From: Enterobacter mori LMG 25706
Lineage (GTDB): Bacteria; Pseudomonadota; Gammaproteobacteria; Enterobacterales; Enterobacteriaceae
Length of the DNA stretch: 63,070 nucleotides
Reading direction: 5' to 3'
Assembly: GCF_000211415.1 (NCBI RefSeq)
Contig: NZ_GL890776.1
Span: 317,744-380,813 of the forward strand
Shown piece after piece: positions 9,476 through 18,176 of this stretch (positions are counted from its first letter, which is position 1; each line of letters opens with the position of its first letter). Under the pieces are notes generated by a model, which saw nothing but the letters and a program-made list of their open reading frames with translations, had not been told where the DNA came from and did not search any database. The translations under genes were made by a program, and so were the position numbers.

Positions 9476-9763
9476 ATGAGCAATGTCTACTGGCCGCTGT
9501 ACGAAGTATTCGTACGCAGCAAACAAGGGTTGTCCCACCGTCACGTGGGCAGCCTGCATGCCGCCGACGACCGCATGGCGCTGGAAAATGCGCGCGATGC
9601 CTACACCCGCCGCAGCGAAGGGTGCTCTATCTGGGTGGTGAAGGCGAGCGAGATTGTTGCCTCTCAGCCCGAAGAGAGCGGCGAGTTCTTCGACCCGGCG
9701 GAAAGCAAGGTTTACCGCCACCCGACGTTTTACACCATCCCTGACGGCATCGAGCACATGTGA
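9476..9763 (+). CDS. paaB: 1,2-phenylacetyl-CoA epoxidase, subunit B
   Basis: This 95-residue protein matches PaaB in size and in its conserved body (YEVFVRSKQGLSHRHVGSLH). PaaB bridges PaaAC heterodimers in the epoxidase and has no catalytic residues of its own. AGAGGAAATAACC precedes the ATG, which follows the paaA stop by 12 bases. Its final TGA overlaps an ATG, but the real paaC start lies a little downstream. Confidence 0.95.
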   Translation: MSNVYWPLYEVFVRSKQGLSHRHVGSLHAADDRMALENARDAYTRRSEGCSIWVVKASEIVASQPEESGEFFDPAESKVYRHPTFYTIPDGIEHM

Positions 9764-9771
9764 GGCAAAGA

Positions 9772-10518
9772 ATGAATTCAGTGACTGCCTATGCCCTGCG
9801 TCTGGGCGACAACGGTCTGGTGCTCTCCCAGCGTCTGGGCGCCTGGTGCGGCCACGCGCCGGAGCTGGAAATAGACCTCGCGCTCGCCAATATCGGTCTC
9901 GATCTGCTGGGCCAGGCGCGCAATTTCCTGGCCTATGCCGCAGAGCTGGAAGGCCAGGGCGATGAAGACACCCTCGCGTTTGGTCGCGACGAGCGCCAGT
10001 TTCGCAACGTGCTGCTGGTGGAGCAGCCGAACGGCAGCTTCGCCGACACCCTTGCCCGCCAGTACCTGATGGATGCCTGGAACGTGGCGCTGTACGAACG
10101 GCTAACCCAAAGCCGCGACGGTCAGCTTGCCGCCATTGCCGCCAAAGCCATCAAAGAGGCGCGCTACCACCTGCGTTTCAGCCGCGGCTGGCTGGTGCGT
10201 CTGGGCGACGGGACCGAAACGTCCGCGCAAAAAATGCAGCAGGCCATCGACAGCCTGTGGCGTTTTACGGCCGAGCTGTTTGAGGCGGATGACGTTGAGC
10301 TGGAATTGATTGACGCCGCCGTGGCGGTTGACCCGCGCGGCCTGCGTCAGCCATGGGAAAGCGAAGTCTTTGCCGGTCTGAATGAAGCCTGCCTGCAGGT
10401 GCCCGAAGAGATGGCGTACCGCACCGGGGGCAAGCAGGGGCTGCACACCGAACATCTGGGCCCGATGCTGGCGGAAATGCAGTATCTCCAGCGCGCGTAC
10501 CCCGGCCAGCAGTGGTAA
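9772..10518 (+). CDS. paaC: 1,2-phenylacetyl-CoA epoxidase, structural subunit
   Basis: At 248 residues this has the length of E. coli PaaC. It is a ferritin-like partner of PaaA that has lost most di-iron ligands and acts structurally. The start at 9772 (MNSVTAY) is preferred over the in-frame ATG at 9760 because GAGG lies six bases upstream of it and the protein then aligns with the family. It overlaps nothing and is eight bases from the paaB stop. Confidence 0.95.
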   Translation: MNSVTAYALRLGDNGLVLSQRLGAWCGHAPELEIDLALANIGLDLLGQARNFLAYAAELEGQGDEDTLAFGRDERQFRNVLLVEQPNGSFADTLARQYLMDAWNVALYERLTQSRDGQLAAIAAKAIKEARYHLRFSRGWLVRLGDGTETSAQKMQQAIDSLWRFTAELFEADDVELELIDAAVAVDPRGLRQPWESEVFAGLNEACLQVPEEMAYRTGGKQGLHTEHLGPMLAEMQYLQRAYPGQQW

Positions 10519-10529
10519 AGGAGAACGCT

Positions 10530-11027
10530 ATGCAACGCCTCGTCGACATCGCGCCTGCGCAAATTCCTCAGATCTGGTCGCTGTTAAGCCAGATCCCGGA
10601 CCCGGAAGTGCCGGCGTTAACCATCACCGATTTAGGCATGGTGCGCAGCGTGAAGGCGCAGGGGGAAGGCTGGGTTATCGGCTTCACGCCCACTTACTCG
10701 GGCTGTCCGGCAACGGAACACCTGCTGGGGGCGATCCGCGACGCGATGACCGCGCACGGCTTTACCCCGGTGCACATTGTGCTCCAGCTTGAACCCGCCT
10801 GGACCACCGACTGGATGACCGCCGACGCGCGTGAGCGCCTGCGGGCGTACGGCATCAGTCCGCCCGTGGGGCATAGCTGTCACGTGCACGCACCTTTGGA
10901 GGTGAGCTGCCCGCGCTGCGCCAGCACCGACACCTCGCTTATCAGTGAATTTGGTTCGACGGCCTGCAAAGCGCTCTACCGCTGCAACACCTGCCGTGAG
11001 CCCTTCGACTATTTCAAATGCATTTGA
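10530..11027 (+). CDS. paaD: phenylacetyl-CoA epoxidase assembly factor (DUF59 plus zinc ribbon)
   Basis: A 165-residue protein with an N-terminal MIP18/DUF59-type domain (TITDLGMVRSV, YSGCPATEH) and a C-terminal zinc ribbon with four cysteines (CPRCAS ... CNTC). Such proteins help assemble metal or iron-sulfur centres; PaaD is needed for epoxidase activity but is not part of the purified complex. AAAGGAG precedes the ATG at 10530. The longer reading from 10512 would overlap paaC and lacks its own ribosome site. Confidence 0.93.
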   Translation: MQRLVDIAPAQIPQIWSLLSQIPDPEVPALTITDLGMVRSVKAQGEGWVIGFTPTYSGCPATEHLLGAIRDAMTAHGFTPVHIVLQLEPAWTTDWMTADARERLRAYGISPPVGHSCHVHAPLEVSCPRCASTDTSLISEFGSTACKALYRCNTCREPFDYFKCI

Positions 11028-11034
11028 GGCTGCC

Positions 11035-12105
11035 ATGACAACGTTTCATTCATTAACAGTGGCAAAAGTGGAACCCGAAACCCGCGACGCGGTGACCATC
11101 ACGTTCGCGGTGCCGCAGGCGCTGCAGGACGCCTACCGTTTCCGCCCCGGCCAGCACCTGACGTTAAAAACGAAGCTTGACGGGGACGAGCTGCGCCGCT
11201 GCTACTCCATCTGCCGGAGTACCGCCCCGGGTGAGATCAGCGTGGCGGTCAAAGCCATCGACGGCGGGCGTTTTTCCCGCTATGCCCGGGATGAGATCAA
11301 AGCGGGTATGGCGCTGGAGGTGATGGTTCCTCAGGGGCAGTTTGGCTACCAGCCGCGGGCCGAACGCGAAGGCCACTACCTGGCGATTGCAGCAGGCTCC
11401 GGGATCACCCCGATGTTGGCGATTATCTCTGCAACGCTTGCGACCGAACCGAACAGCCATTTCACCCTGATCTACGGCAACCGCAGCAGCCAGAGCATGA
11501 TGTTCCGCCAGGCGCTGGCGGACCTGAAGGACAAATACCCGCAGCGGCTGCAGCTGGTCTCCATCTTCAGCCAGGAGCGGCTGGACAGCGACCTGCTCTA
11601 CGGCCGCATCGACGGTGAAAAGCTGCAGGCGCTGGCGAAAACCCTGATCAACTTCCGCCAGTACGACGAGGCGTTTATCTGCGGCCCGTCGTCGATGATG
11701 GACGACGCCGAAACTGCGTTGAAAGCGCTGGGGATGCCGGACAAAGCGATTCACCTTGAGCGCTTTAACACCCCGGGAACCACCGCTAAACGCGCGGTGC
11801 ACGTCCAGGCGGAAGGGCAGAAAGTGACCGTGCGCCAGGACGGACGCGACCGTGAAATCACCCTGACGGCGGAGGATGAAAGCATTCTTGATGCCGCCCT
11901 GCGTCAGGGAGCGGATCTCCCGTATGCCTGCAAGGGCGGCGTATGTGCCACCTGTAAATGCAGAGTGCTGCGCGGGAAGGTGGATATGGCGACCAACTAC
12001 AGCCTGGAGCCGGACGAGCTGGCCGCCGGGTATGTGCTGAGCTGTCAGTCGATGCCGTTAACCGCCGACGTGATTGTCGACTTCGACGCGAAGGGGATGG
12101 CATGA
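11035..12105 (+). CDS. paaE: 1,2-phenylacetyl-CoA epoxidase, reductase subunit
   Basis: A 356-residue electron-transfer protein. The N-terminal flavin domain carries RCYSICRS and GSGITPML, and is followed by an NAD(P)H-binding domain. The C-terminal plant-type ferredoxin has the 2Fe-2S pattern C-x4-C-x2-C (CKGGVCATC) and a distal cysteine in LSCQS. It passes electrons from NADPH to PaaA. The frame is open well upstream, but the ATG at 11035 after TTTGAGGCTGCC gives the family length. Its TGA overlaps the paaF ATG (ATGA), implying translational coupling. Confidence 0.95.
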   Translation: MTTFHSLTVAKVEPETRDAVTITFAVPQALQDAYRFRPGQHLTLKTKLDGDELRRCYSICRSTAPGEISVAVKAIDGGRFSRYARDEIKAGMALEVMVPQGQFGYQPRAEREGHYLAIAAGSGITPMLAIISATLATEPNSHFTLIYGNRSSQSMMFRQALADLKDKYPQRLQLVSIFSQERLDSDLLYGRIDGEKLQALAKTLINFRQYDEAFICGPSSMMDDAETALKALGMPDKAIHLERFNTPGTTAKRAVHVQAEGQKVTVRQDGRDREITLTAEDESILDAALRQGADLPYACKGGVCATCKCRVLRGKVDMATNYSLEPDELAAGYVLSCQSMPLTADVIVDFDAKGMA

Positions 12106-12869
12106 GCGAATTGATTGTTACCCGTCATGGCCGCGTACTGCAGCTGACGCTCAACCGTCCGGCGGCGCGCAACGCCCTCAACAATGCGCTGTTGACGCAG
12201 CTTGCTGAGCAGCTTGAGGCCGCGGCTTCTGACATCGAGATTTCCGTCTGCGTGATTTACGGCAGCGAGCGCTGCTTTGCCGCCGGGGCCGATCTCAACG
12301 AAATGGCGGAGAAAGACCTGCCTGCCACCCTGAACGATATCCGTCCGCAGCTGTGGGCGCGAATCAACGTTTTTCCTAAACCGCTGATCGCCGCCGTGAA
12401 CGGCTTCGCGCTGGGCGCGGGCTGCGAGCTGGCGCTGCTGTGCGACGTGGTGATTGCTGGCGATAACGCCCGTTTTGGCCTGCCGGAAATCACGCTGGGC
12501 ATTATGCCCGGCGCGGGCGGCACCCAGCGTCTGATTCGCAGCGTCGGTAAATCGCTTGCCAGCAAAATGGTGCTGACCGGAGAGAGTATCTCCGCGCAGC
12601 AGGCGCTGAGTGCGGGGCTGGTGAGCGATGTGTTTCCAGCATCCCTTACGCTGGAGTATGCCCTGAAGCAGGCAGCGCTGATGGCGCGCCACTCTCCGCT
12701 GGCCCTGCAGGCGGCGAAACAGGCGCTGCGTCAGTCTCAGGAAGTGCCGCTGCAGGCCGGGCTGGCGCAGGAGCGTCAGCTGTTTGCGCTGCTTTCTGCC
12801 ACCGAAGATCGCCGGGAAGGCATCGACGCCTTCTTACAAAAACGCACCCCCGACTTTAAAGGACGCTAA
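12102..12869 (+). CDS. paaF: 2,3-dehydroadipyl-CoA hydratase
   Basis: A 255-residue crotonase-family protein, the same length as E. coli PaaF. The oxyanion-hole segments CFAAGADLNEM and ALGAGCELALLCD and the catalytic glutamate region GLPEITLGIMPGAGGTQRL are present. It hydrates 2,3-dehydroadipyl-CoA to 3-hydroxyadipyl-CoA in the late, beta-oxidation-like part of the pathway. The start overlaps the paaE stop by four bases. Confidence 0.94.
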   Translation: MSELIVTRHGRVLQLTLNRPAARNALNNALLTQLAEQLEAAASDIEISVCVIYGSERCFAAGADLNEMAEKDLPATLNDIRPQLWARINVFPKPLIAAVNGFALGAGCELALLCDVVIAGDNARFGLPEITLGIMPGAGGTQRLIRSVGKSLASKMVLTGESISAQQALSAGLVSDVFPASLTLEYALKQAALMARHSPLALQAAKQALRQSQEVPLQAGLAQERQLFALLSATEDRREGIDAFLQKRTPDFKGR

Positions 12870-12871
12870 TT

Positions 12872-13657
12872 GTGGAATGTATTCTCAGTCATGTTGAGCA
12901 GGGCGTAATGACCATTACGCTGAACCGTCCGGAGCGTCTGAACAGTTTTAACGACGTGATGCACCAGCAGCTTGCCGAGTGCCTGAAACAGGCCGAGCGT
13001 GATGACACCATCCGCTGTCTGCTGATCACCGGGGCGGGACGCGGCTTTTGTGCCGGTCAGGATCTGAACGACCGTAACGTCGACCCCAACGGCCCGGCGC
13101 CGGATCTGGGGATGTCCGTTGAAACCTTCTATAACCCGCTGGTGCGCCGCCTGGCAAAGCTGCCGAAGCCGGTCATTTGTGCCGTTAACGGCGTGGCGGC
13201 TGGCGCGGGGGCTACGCTGGCGCTCGGCTGCGACATGGTCATTGCCGCTCGTTCCGCCAACTTTGTGATGGCCTTCAGCAAGCTCGGCCTGGTGCCGGAC
13301 TGCGGCGGCACCTGGCTGCTGCCGCGCGTGGCCGGACGCGCACGCGCCATGGGGCTGGCGCTGCTCGGCGACAAACTCAGCGCCGAACAGGCGCAGGCGT
13401 GGGGGATGATCTGGCAGGTGGTGGATGACGACCAGCTCTCCACCACGGCGCAGCAGATGGCGCTGCATTTTGCGTCTCAGCCCACCTTCGGGCTGGGGCT
13501 GATCAAGCAGGCGATCAATGCCGCAGAAACCAACACCCTCGACGCCCAGCTCGATCTGGAGCGCGACTATCAGCGCCTGGCCGGGCGCAGCGACGATTAC
13601 CGCGAGGGCGTCAGCGCCTTCCTGGCGAAGCGCTCGCCGAACTTTACGGGGAAATAA
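12872..13657 (+). CDS. paaG: 1,2-epoxyphenylacetyl-CoA isomerase
   Basis: A 261-residue crotonase homologue that converts ring-epoxide-CoA to the seven-membered oxepin-CoA and also isomerises a later double bond. The conserved segments GFCAGQDLNDR and PDCGGTWLLPR are as in E. coli PaaG. The start is a GTG two bases after the paaF stop; no ATG is available nearby and the product aligns from there. Part of the compact paa operon. Confidence 0.94.
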   Translation: MECILSHVEQGVMTITLNRPERLNSFNDVMHQQLAECLKQAERDDTIRCLLITGAGRGFCAGQDLNDRNVDPNGPAPDLGMSVETFYNPLVRRLAKLPKPVICAVNGVAAGAGATLALGCDMVIAARSANFVMAFSKLGLVPDCGGTWLLPRVAGRARAMGLALLGDKLSAEQAQAWGMIWQVVDDDQLSTTAQQMALHFASQPTFGLGLIKQAINAAETNTLDAQLDLERDYQRLAGRSDDYREGVSAFLAKRSPNFTGK

Positions 13658-13658
13658 G

Positions 13659-15083
13659 ATGCTGAACATACGGACTGTCGCCGTGATTGGCAGCGGCACG
13701 ATGGGCGCAGGCATTGCCGAAGTGGCGGCAAGCCACGGTCATCAGGTTCTGATTTACGACATTTCTGCCGACGCCATTTCCCGCGCGATTGACGGCATTC
13801 GTCAACGCCTCGCGTCCCGGGTAACGCGCGGAAAGCTTTCTGCGGACGCGAGCGGACAGATCCTCGCCCGACTGGTTCCGGTGACGGATATCGATGCGCT
13901 GGCATCGGCAGATTTGGTTATTGAGGCGGCCTCCGAACGCCTTGACGTCAAAAAAACGCTGTTTGCGAAACTGGCGGAAGTCTGTCCGCCGCAGACGCTG
14001 TTGACCAGTAACACTTCCTCTATCTCCGTCACGGCGATTGCGGCGGACATCCACCATCCGGAGCGCGTCGCAGGGCTGCATTTCTTTAACCCGGCACCGG
14101 TGATGAAGCTGGTGGAGGTGGTCAGCGGGCTGGCGACCTCTCCGGAAGTGGCCGACGCGCTGTGCGAGCTGGCGCTGAACTGGGGCAAACAGCCCGTTCG
14201 CTGCCAGTCAACGCCGGGGTTCATCGTCAACCGCGTCGCGCGTCCGTTCTATTCCGAAGCCTGGCGCGCGCTGGAAGAGCAGGTCGCCCCACCGGAGGTG
14301 ATTGATGCTGCCCTGCGCGAAGGCGGTGGTTTCCCGATGGGGCCGCTGGAGCTGACCGACATGATTGGTCAGGACGTTAACTTTGCGGTGACCTGCTCGG
14401 TATTTAACGCCTTCTGGCAGGAGCGTCGTTTTCTGCCCTCACTGGTGCAGCAGGAGCTGGTGCTGGCCGGAAGACTGGGCAAAAAGAGCGGAAAGGGCGT
14501 TTACGACTGGCAGAGTGGCAAACCCGACGTGCAGTGGGTCAAGGCGGTAAATGACAGCTACAGCCCGATGCGCGTTGAAAAAAGACGTGACGGTGTCACC
14601 GAAATTGATGATGTGTATCTGATTGAAACGCAGGGGGAAACCGCTCAGGCGCTGGCGCTGCGGCTCAACGGCCCGGTGGTGGTGGTCGACCGCATTGAAC
14701 GTGATGTGGCGGTGATAGCCGCGGCGGCAAGCAACCCGCATACCGCGACGCAAAAAGCCATCCGCTACCTGCAACAGCAGGGTAACCGGGTGGTGCAAAT
14801 TGCCGATTATCCCGGCCTGCTGGTCTGGCGCACGGTGGCGATGATTGCCAACGAAGCGCTGGATGCCATGCAAAAAGGGGTCGCCAGCGAGAAGGACATC
14901 GATACCGCCATGCGCCTGGGCGTGAACTACCCGAGCGGGCCGATCGCCTGGGGCGAGCGTCTGGGCTGGCAGCGCCTGCTGACGCTGCTGGAGAACCTGC
15001 AGCGTCATTACGGCGAAGAGCGCTATCGCCCCTGTTCACTGCTGCGCCAGCGCGCGCTTCTGGAGAGTAGCTATGAGTCTTAA
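13659..15083 (+). CDS. paaH: 3-hydroxyadipyl-CoA dehydrogenase
   Basis: This 474-residue NAD-dependent 3-hydroxyacyl-CoA dehydrogenase begins with the Rossmann motif VIGSGTMGAGIAE. It has the catalytic histidine in GLHFFNPAPVMKLVE, followed by two C-terminal 3HCDH domains, the second marked by LGVNYPSGPIAWGE. It oxidises 3-hydroxyadipyl-CoA to 3-oxoadipyl-CoA. The ATG at 13659 follows the paaG stop by one base. Its end overlaps paaI by 11 bases. Confidence 0.95.
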   Translation: MLNIRTVAVIGSGTMGAGIAEVAASHGHQVLIYDISADAISRAIDGIRQRLASRVTRGKLSADASGQILARLVPVTDIDALASADLVIEAASERLDVKKTLFAKLAEVCPPQTLLTSNTSSISVTAIAADIHHPERVAGLHFFNPAPVMKLVEVVSGLATSPEVADALCELALNWGKQPVRCQSTPGFIVNRVARPFYSEAWRALEEQVAPPEVIDAALREGGGFPMGPLELTDMIGQDVNFAVTCSVFNAFWQERRFLPSLVQQELVLAGRLGKKSGKGVYDWQSGKPDVQWVKAVNDSYSPMRVEKRRDGVTEIDDVYLIETQGETAQALALRLNGPVVVVDRIERDVAVIAAAASNPHTATQKAIRYLQQQGNRVVQIADYPGLLVWRTVAMIANEALDAMQKGVASEKDIDTAMRLGVNYPSGPIAWGERLGWQRLLTLLENLQRHYGEERYRPCSLLRQRALLESSYES

Positions 15084-15501
15084 CGCCTGGCATAACGCCC
15101 GCGCGATGTACGAACGGGACGCCTGCGCGCAGGCGATGGGGATGGACATTGTCGAGATGGATGAAGGCTACGCGGTGGTGACCATGATCATCACGCCGCA
15201 GATGCTTAACGGCCATAAAACCTGCCACGGTGGACAGCTTTTTTCGCTGGCAGATACCGCCTTTGCCTACGCCTGCAACAGCCAGGGGCTGGCAGCGGTG
15301 GCCTCAGGTTGTTCGATTGATTTTCTGCGTCCGGGCTTTGCCGGGGACACGCTCACCGCCACCGCGCGCGTGATGCATCAGGGCAAGCTGACCGGCGTGT
15401 ATGACATTGAAATCCAGAACCAACAACAGAAAATCGTCGCCCTTTTTCGCGGAAAATCTCACCGCATCGGCGGCAGCGTGACAGGAGAGACAAATGCGTG
15501 A
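15073..15501 (+). CDS. paaI: phenylacetate-pathway hot-dog acyl-CoA thioesterase
   Basis: A 142-residue 4HBT-family thioesterase with the active-site segment NGHKTCHGGQLFSLADTAFA. PaaI hydrolyses ring-hydroxylated phenylacetyl-CoAs and is thought to rescue CoA when pathway intermediates stall. It overlaps both neighbours (11 bases with paaH, eight with paaJ), typical of the tight paa operon. Confidence 0.94.
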   Translation: MSLNAWHNARAMYERDACAQAMGMDIVEMDEGYAVVTMIITPQMLNGHKTCHGGQLFSLADTAFAYACNSQGLAAVASGCSIDFLRPGFAGDTLTATARVMHQGKLTGVYDIEIQNQQQKIVALFRGKSHRIGGSVTGETNA

Positions 15502-16699
15502 CGCATTTATTTGTGATGGTGTTCGAACCCCTGTGGGGCGCTACGGCGGCACGCTTGCCGCAGTCCGAACCGACGATCTCGGTGCCGTGCCGCTGCGCGC
15601 GCTGCTGGCCCGCTATCCCCAGCTCGACCTCGAGCGGATCGATGATGTGATCTTCGGCTGCGCCAACCAGGCGGGGGAAGATAACCGCAACGTGGCGCGC
15701 ATGTCGGCGCTACTGGCCGGGCTGCCGCAGACGGTCTCCGGAACCACCATTAACCGCCTGTGCGGCTCCGGGCTGGACGCGATTGGTTTTGCCGCGCGCG
15801 CCATTAAGGCAGGCGACGGCGACCTGCTGATCGCGGGCGGCGTGGAGTCGATGTCCCGCGCACCCTTTGTGATGGGCAAAGCCACCGCCGCGTTTCAGCG
15901 TCAGGCGGACGTCTTTGATACCACCATTGGCTGGCGATTTGTGAATCCGCTCATGCATCAGCAATTTGGAACTGACAGTATGCCGGAAACGGCAGAGAAT
16001 GTAGCTGAATTGTTAAATATCAATCGTGCCGAACAGGACGCGTTCGCGCTGCGCAGCCAGCAGCGTACCGCGCAGGCGCAGCAGAACGGTATTCTGGCGC
16101 AGGAGATTGTGCCGGTGCGGGTACCGGGCAAAAAAGGGGCGGTCACAGAGTTCAGCGTGGATGAACATCCGCGCGCGGACACCACGCTCGAGCAGCTCGC
16201 CGGGCTGAAAACGCCGTTTCGTAAGAATGGGGTGGTCACGGCGGGAAATGCCTCTGGCGTCAATGACGGCGCGGCGGCGCTGATTGTCGCCAGCGAGAAG
16301 ATGGCGCTGGCGCAGGGGTTAGTCCCGCGCACGCGGATCGTGGCGATGGCGACCGCGGGCGTGGAGCCACGTCTGATGGGACTCGGCCCGATACCTGCCA
16401 CCCGCAAGGTGCTGGAGCGCGCCGGACTCAGTATTAACGATATGGACGTGATTGAGCTTAACGAAGCGTTCGCCTCGCAGGCGCTGGGCGTGCTGCGTCA
16501 GCTGGGCCTGCCGGATGATGCCGCGCACGTCAACCCGAACGGTGGCGCGATTGCGCTGGGCCACCCGCTGGGAATGAGCGGTGCCAGACTGGCGCTGGCC
16601 GCGAGCAATGAACTGCACCGACGCGGCGGGCGCTACGCGCTGTGTACGATGTGCATCGGTGTGGGTCAGGGCATTGCCATGATCCTTGAGCGTGTTTGA
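15494..16699 (+). CDS. paaJ: 3-oxoadipyl-CoA / 3-oxo-5,6-dehydrosuberyl-CoA thiolase
   Basis: A 401-residue thiolase with all three active-site elements: the nucleophilic cysteine in NRLCGSGLDA, the histidine in GGAIALGHPLGMSGAR and the second cysteine in CTMCIGVGQG. It acts twice in the pathway, releasing acetyl-CoA and finally succinyl-CoA. GGAGAGACAA precedes the ATG inside the end of paaI. Confidence 0.95.
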   Translation: MRDAFICDGVRTPVGRYGGTLAAVRTDDLGAVPLRALLARYPQLDLERIDDVIFGCANQAGEDNRNVARMSALLAGLPQTVSGTTINRLCGSGLDAIGFAARAIKAGDGDLLIAGGVESMSRAPFVMGKATAAFQRQADVFDTTIGWRFVNPLMHQQFGTDSMPETAENVAELLNINRAEQDAFALRSQQRTAQAQQNGILAQEIVPVRVPGKKGAVTEFSVDEHPRADTTLEQLAGLKTPFRKNGVVTAGNASGVNDGAAALIVASEKMALAQGLVPRTRIVAMATAGVEPRLMGLGPIPATRKVLERAGLSINDMDVIELNEAFASQALGVLRQLGLPDDAAHVNPNGGAIALGHPLGMSGARLALAASNELHRRGGRYALCTMCIGVGQGIAMILERV

Positions 16700-16726
16700 G
16701 CATAAAAACAATGTGAGTACCCTACA

Positions 16727-18043
16727 ATGACAAATACAACAAAGCTTGATCCGATTGAAACGGCTTCCCTTGACGAGCTACAGGCGCTGCAGACCGCGCG
16801 TCTGAAATGGACGCTGCATCACGCCTACAACAACGTGCCGATGTACAAACGCAAGTTTGACGCCGCGGGCGTTCACCCTGACGATTTCAACGAACTGGCG
16901 GATATCCGCAAATTCCCGTGCACCACCAAGCAGGACCTGCGGGATAACTATCCGTTCGATACCTTTGCCGTGCCGATGGAGCAGGTGGTGCGTATTCACG
17001 CCTCATCCGGCACCACCGGCAAACCGACCGTCGTTGGCTATACGCAAAATGACATCGACAACTGGGCCAACCTGGTGGCCCGCTCCCTGCGCGCCGCGGG
17101 CGGCAGTGCGAAGGACAAAATTCACGTGGCGTATGGCTATGGCCTGTTTACCGGTGGGCTGGGGGCGCACTACGGCGCCGAGCGTTTAGGGGCGACGGTG
17201 ATCCCGATGTCCGGCGGCCAGACGGAGAAACAGGCGCAGCTGATCCGTGATTTCCAGCCGGACATGATCATGGTGACGCCATCCTACTGCCTCAACCTGA
17301 TTGAAGAGCTGGAGCGCCAGATGGGCGGCGATGCCAGCGGCTGTTCCCTGCGCGTGGGCGTCTTCGGTGCCGAGCCGTGGACGCAGGCCATGCGCCGCGA
17401 GATTGAAAAACGCTTAGGCATTACCGCGCTGGATATTTATGGCCTTTCCGAAGTGATGGGACCGGGCGTGGCGATGGAGTGTATCGAAACCGTCGACGGC
17501 CCAACCATCTGGGAAGATCACTTCTACCCGGAGATCGTCAACCCGAACGACGGCACGCCGCTGGATGACGGTCAGCAGGGCGAACTGCTGTTCACCACGC
17601 TGACCAAAGAGGCGCTGCCGGTGATCCGCTACCGCACCCGCGACCTGACGCGTCTGCTGCCGGCAACTGCGCGCAGCATGCGTCGTATGGACCGGATCAG
17701 CGGGCGCAGTGACGATATGCTGATCATCCGCGGCGTCAACGTCTTCCCGTCACAGCTGGAAGAGGAGATCGTGAAGTTCGAACACCTTTCACCGCACTAC
17801 CAGCTGGAGGTGAACCGCCGCGGGCATCTTGATTCACTTTCGGTGAAGGTCGAGCTAAAAGAGAGCAGCTTAATCCTGACGCACGAGCAGCGTTGCCAGG
17901 TGTGCCACCAGCTTCGCCACCGCATTAAGTCGATGGTGGGGATTTCCGCCGACGTGACGATCGTGAACTGCGGCAGCATTCCGCGCTCGGAGGGGAAAGC
18001 CTGCCGGGTGTTTGATTTGCGTAAAGTGGCTGCCAACGGTTGA
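16727..18043 (+). CDS. paaK: phenylacetate-CoA ligase
   Basis: A 438-residue adenylate-forming enzyme with the phosphate-binding loop SSGTTGKPT near residue 95, the A-motif YGLSEVMGPG, and the C-terminal hinge region YRTRDLTR. It activates phenylacetate with ATP and CoA, the first step of the pathway, and makes the inducer phenylacetyl-CoA that releases PaaX. The gap to paaJ is 27 bases and the ribosome binding site is weak. A BoxC-like repeat pair follows, probably marking the operon end. Confidence 0.95.
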   Translation: MTNTTKLDPIETASLDELQALQTARLKWTLHHAYNNVPMYKRKFDAAGVHPDDFNELADIRKFPCTTKQDLRDNYPFDTFAVPMEQVVRIHASSGTTGKPTVVGYTQNDIDNWANLVARSLRAAGGSAKDKIHVAYGYGLFTGGLGAHYGAERLGATVIPMSGGQTEKQAQLIRDFQPDMIMVTPSYCLNLIEELERQMGGDASGCSLRVGVFGAEPWTQAMRREIEKRLGITALDIYGLSEVMGPGVAMECIETVDGPTIWEDHFYPEIVNPNDGTPLDDGQQGELLFTTLTKEALPVIRYRTRDLTRLLPATARSMRRMDRISGRSDDMLIIRGVNVFPSQLEEEIVKFEHLSPHYQLEVNRRGHLDSLSVKVELKESSLILTHEQRCQVCHQLRHRIKSMVGISADVTIVNCGSIPRSEGKACRVFDLRKVAANG

Positions 18044-18049
18044 ATTTCC

Positions 18050-18125
18050 CTCACCCCAGCCCTCTCCCAAAGGGAGAGGGTGTATTGCGTTCCCTCTCCC
18101 TTTGGGAGAGGGTTAGGGTGAGGGT
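18050..18125. repeat. inverted pair of BoxC-like palindromes after paaK
   Basis: Two GC-rich palindromic units, each with a CCCTCTCCC / GGGAGAGGG stem, face opposite ways with about 12 bases between them. They match the ends of the large repeats elsewhere in the window. Their place between paaK and paaX would allow them to stabilise the 3' end of the paaA-K message or to terminate it. Confidence 0.75.
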
Positions 18126-18142
18126 CGATCCCTGATTCCTAT

Positions 18143-18157
18143 GCTATGATTCATCCA
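18143..18157 (+). promoter_or_regulatory. possible PaaX autoregulatory site
   Basis: The core TATGATTCAT, shared with the operator before paaZ, lies about 30 bases before the paaX start. The outer positions fit the consensus poorly, so this is a weak call. Confidence 0.3.
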
Positions 18158-18176
18158 GGACAAAAATTACAACAGA

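Noticed and set aside
12866..13714. 282-codon frame antisense to paaG and paaH
   Set aside because: Spans two genuine genes on the other strand and has no start signal.
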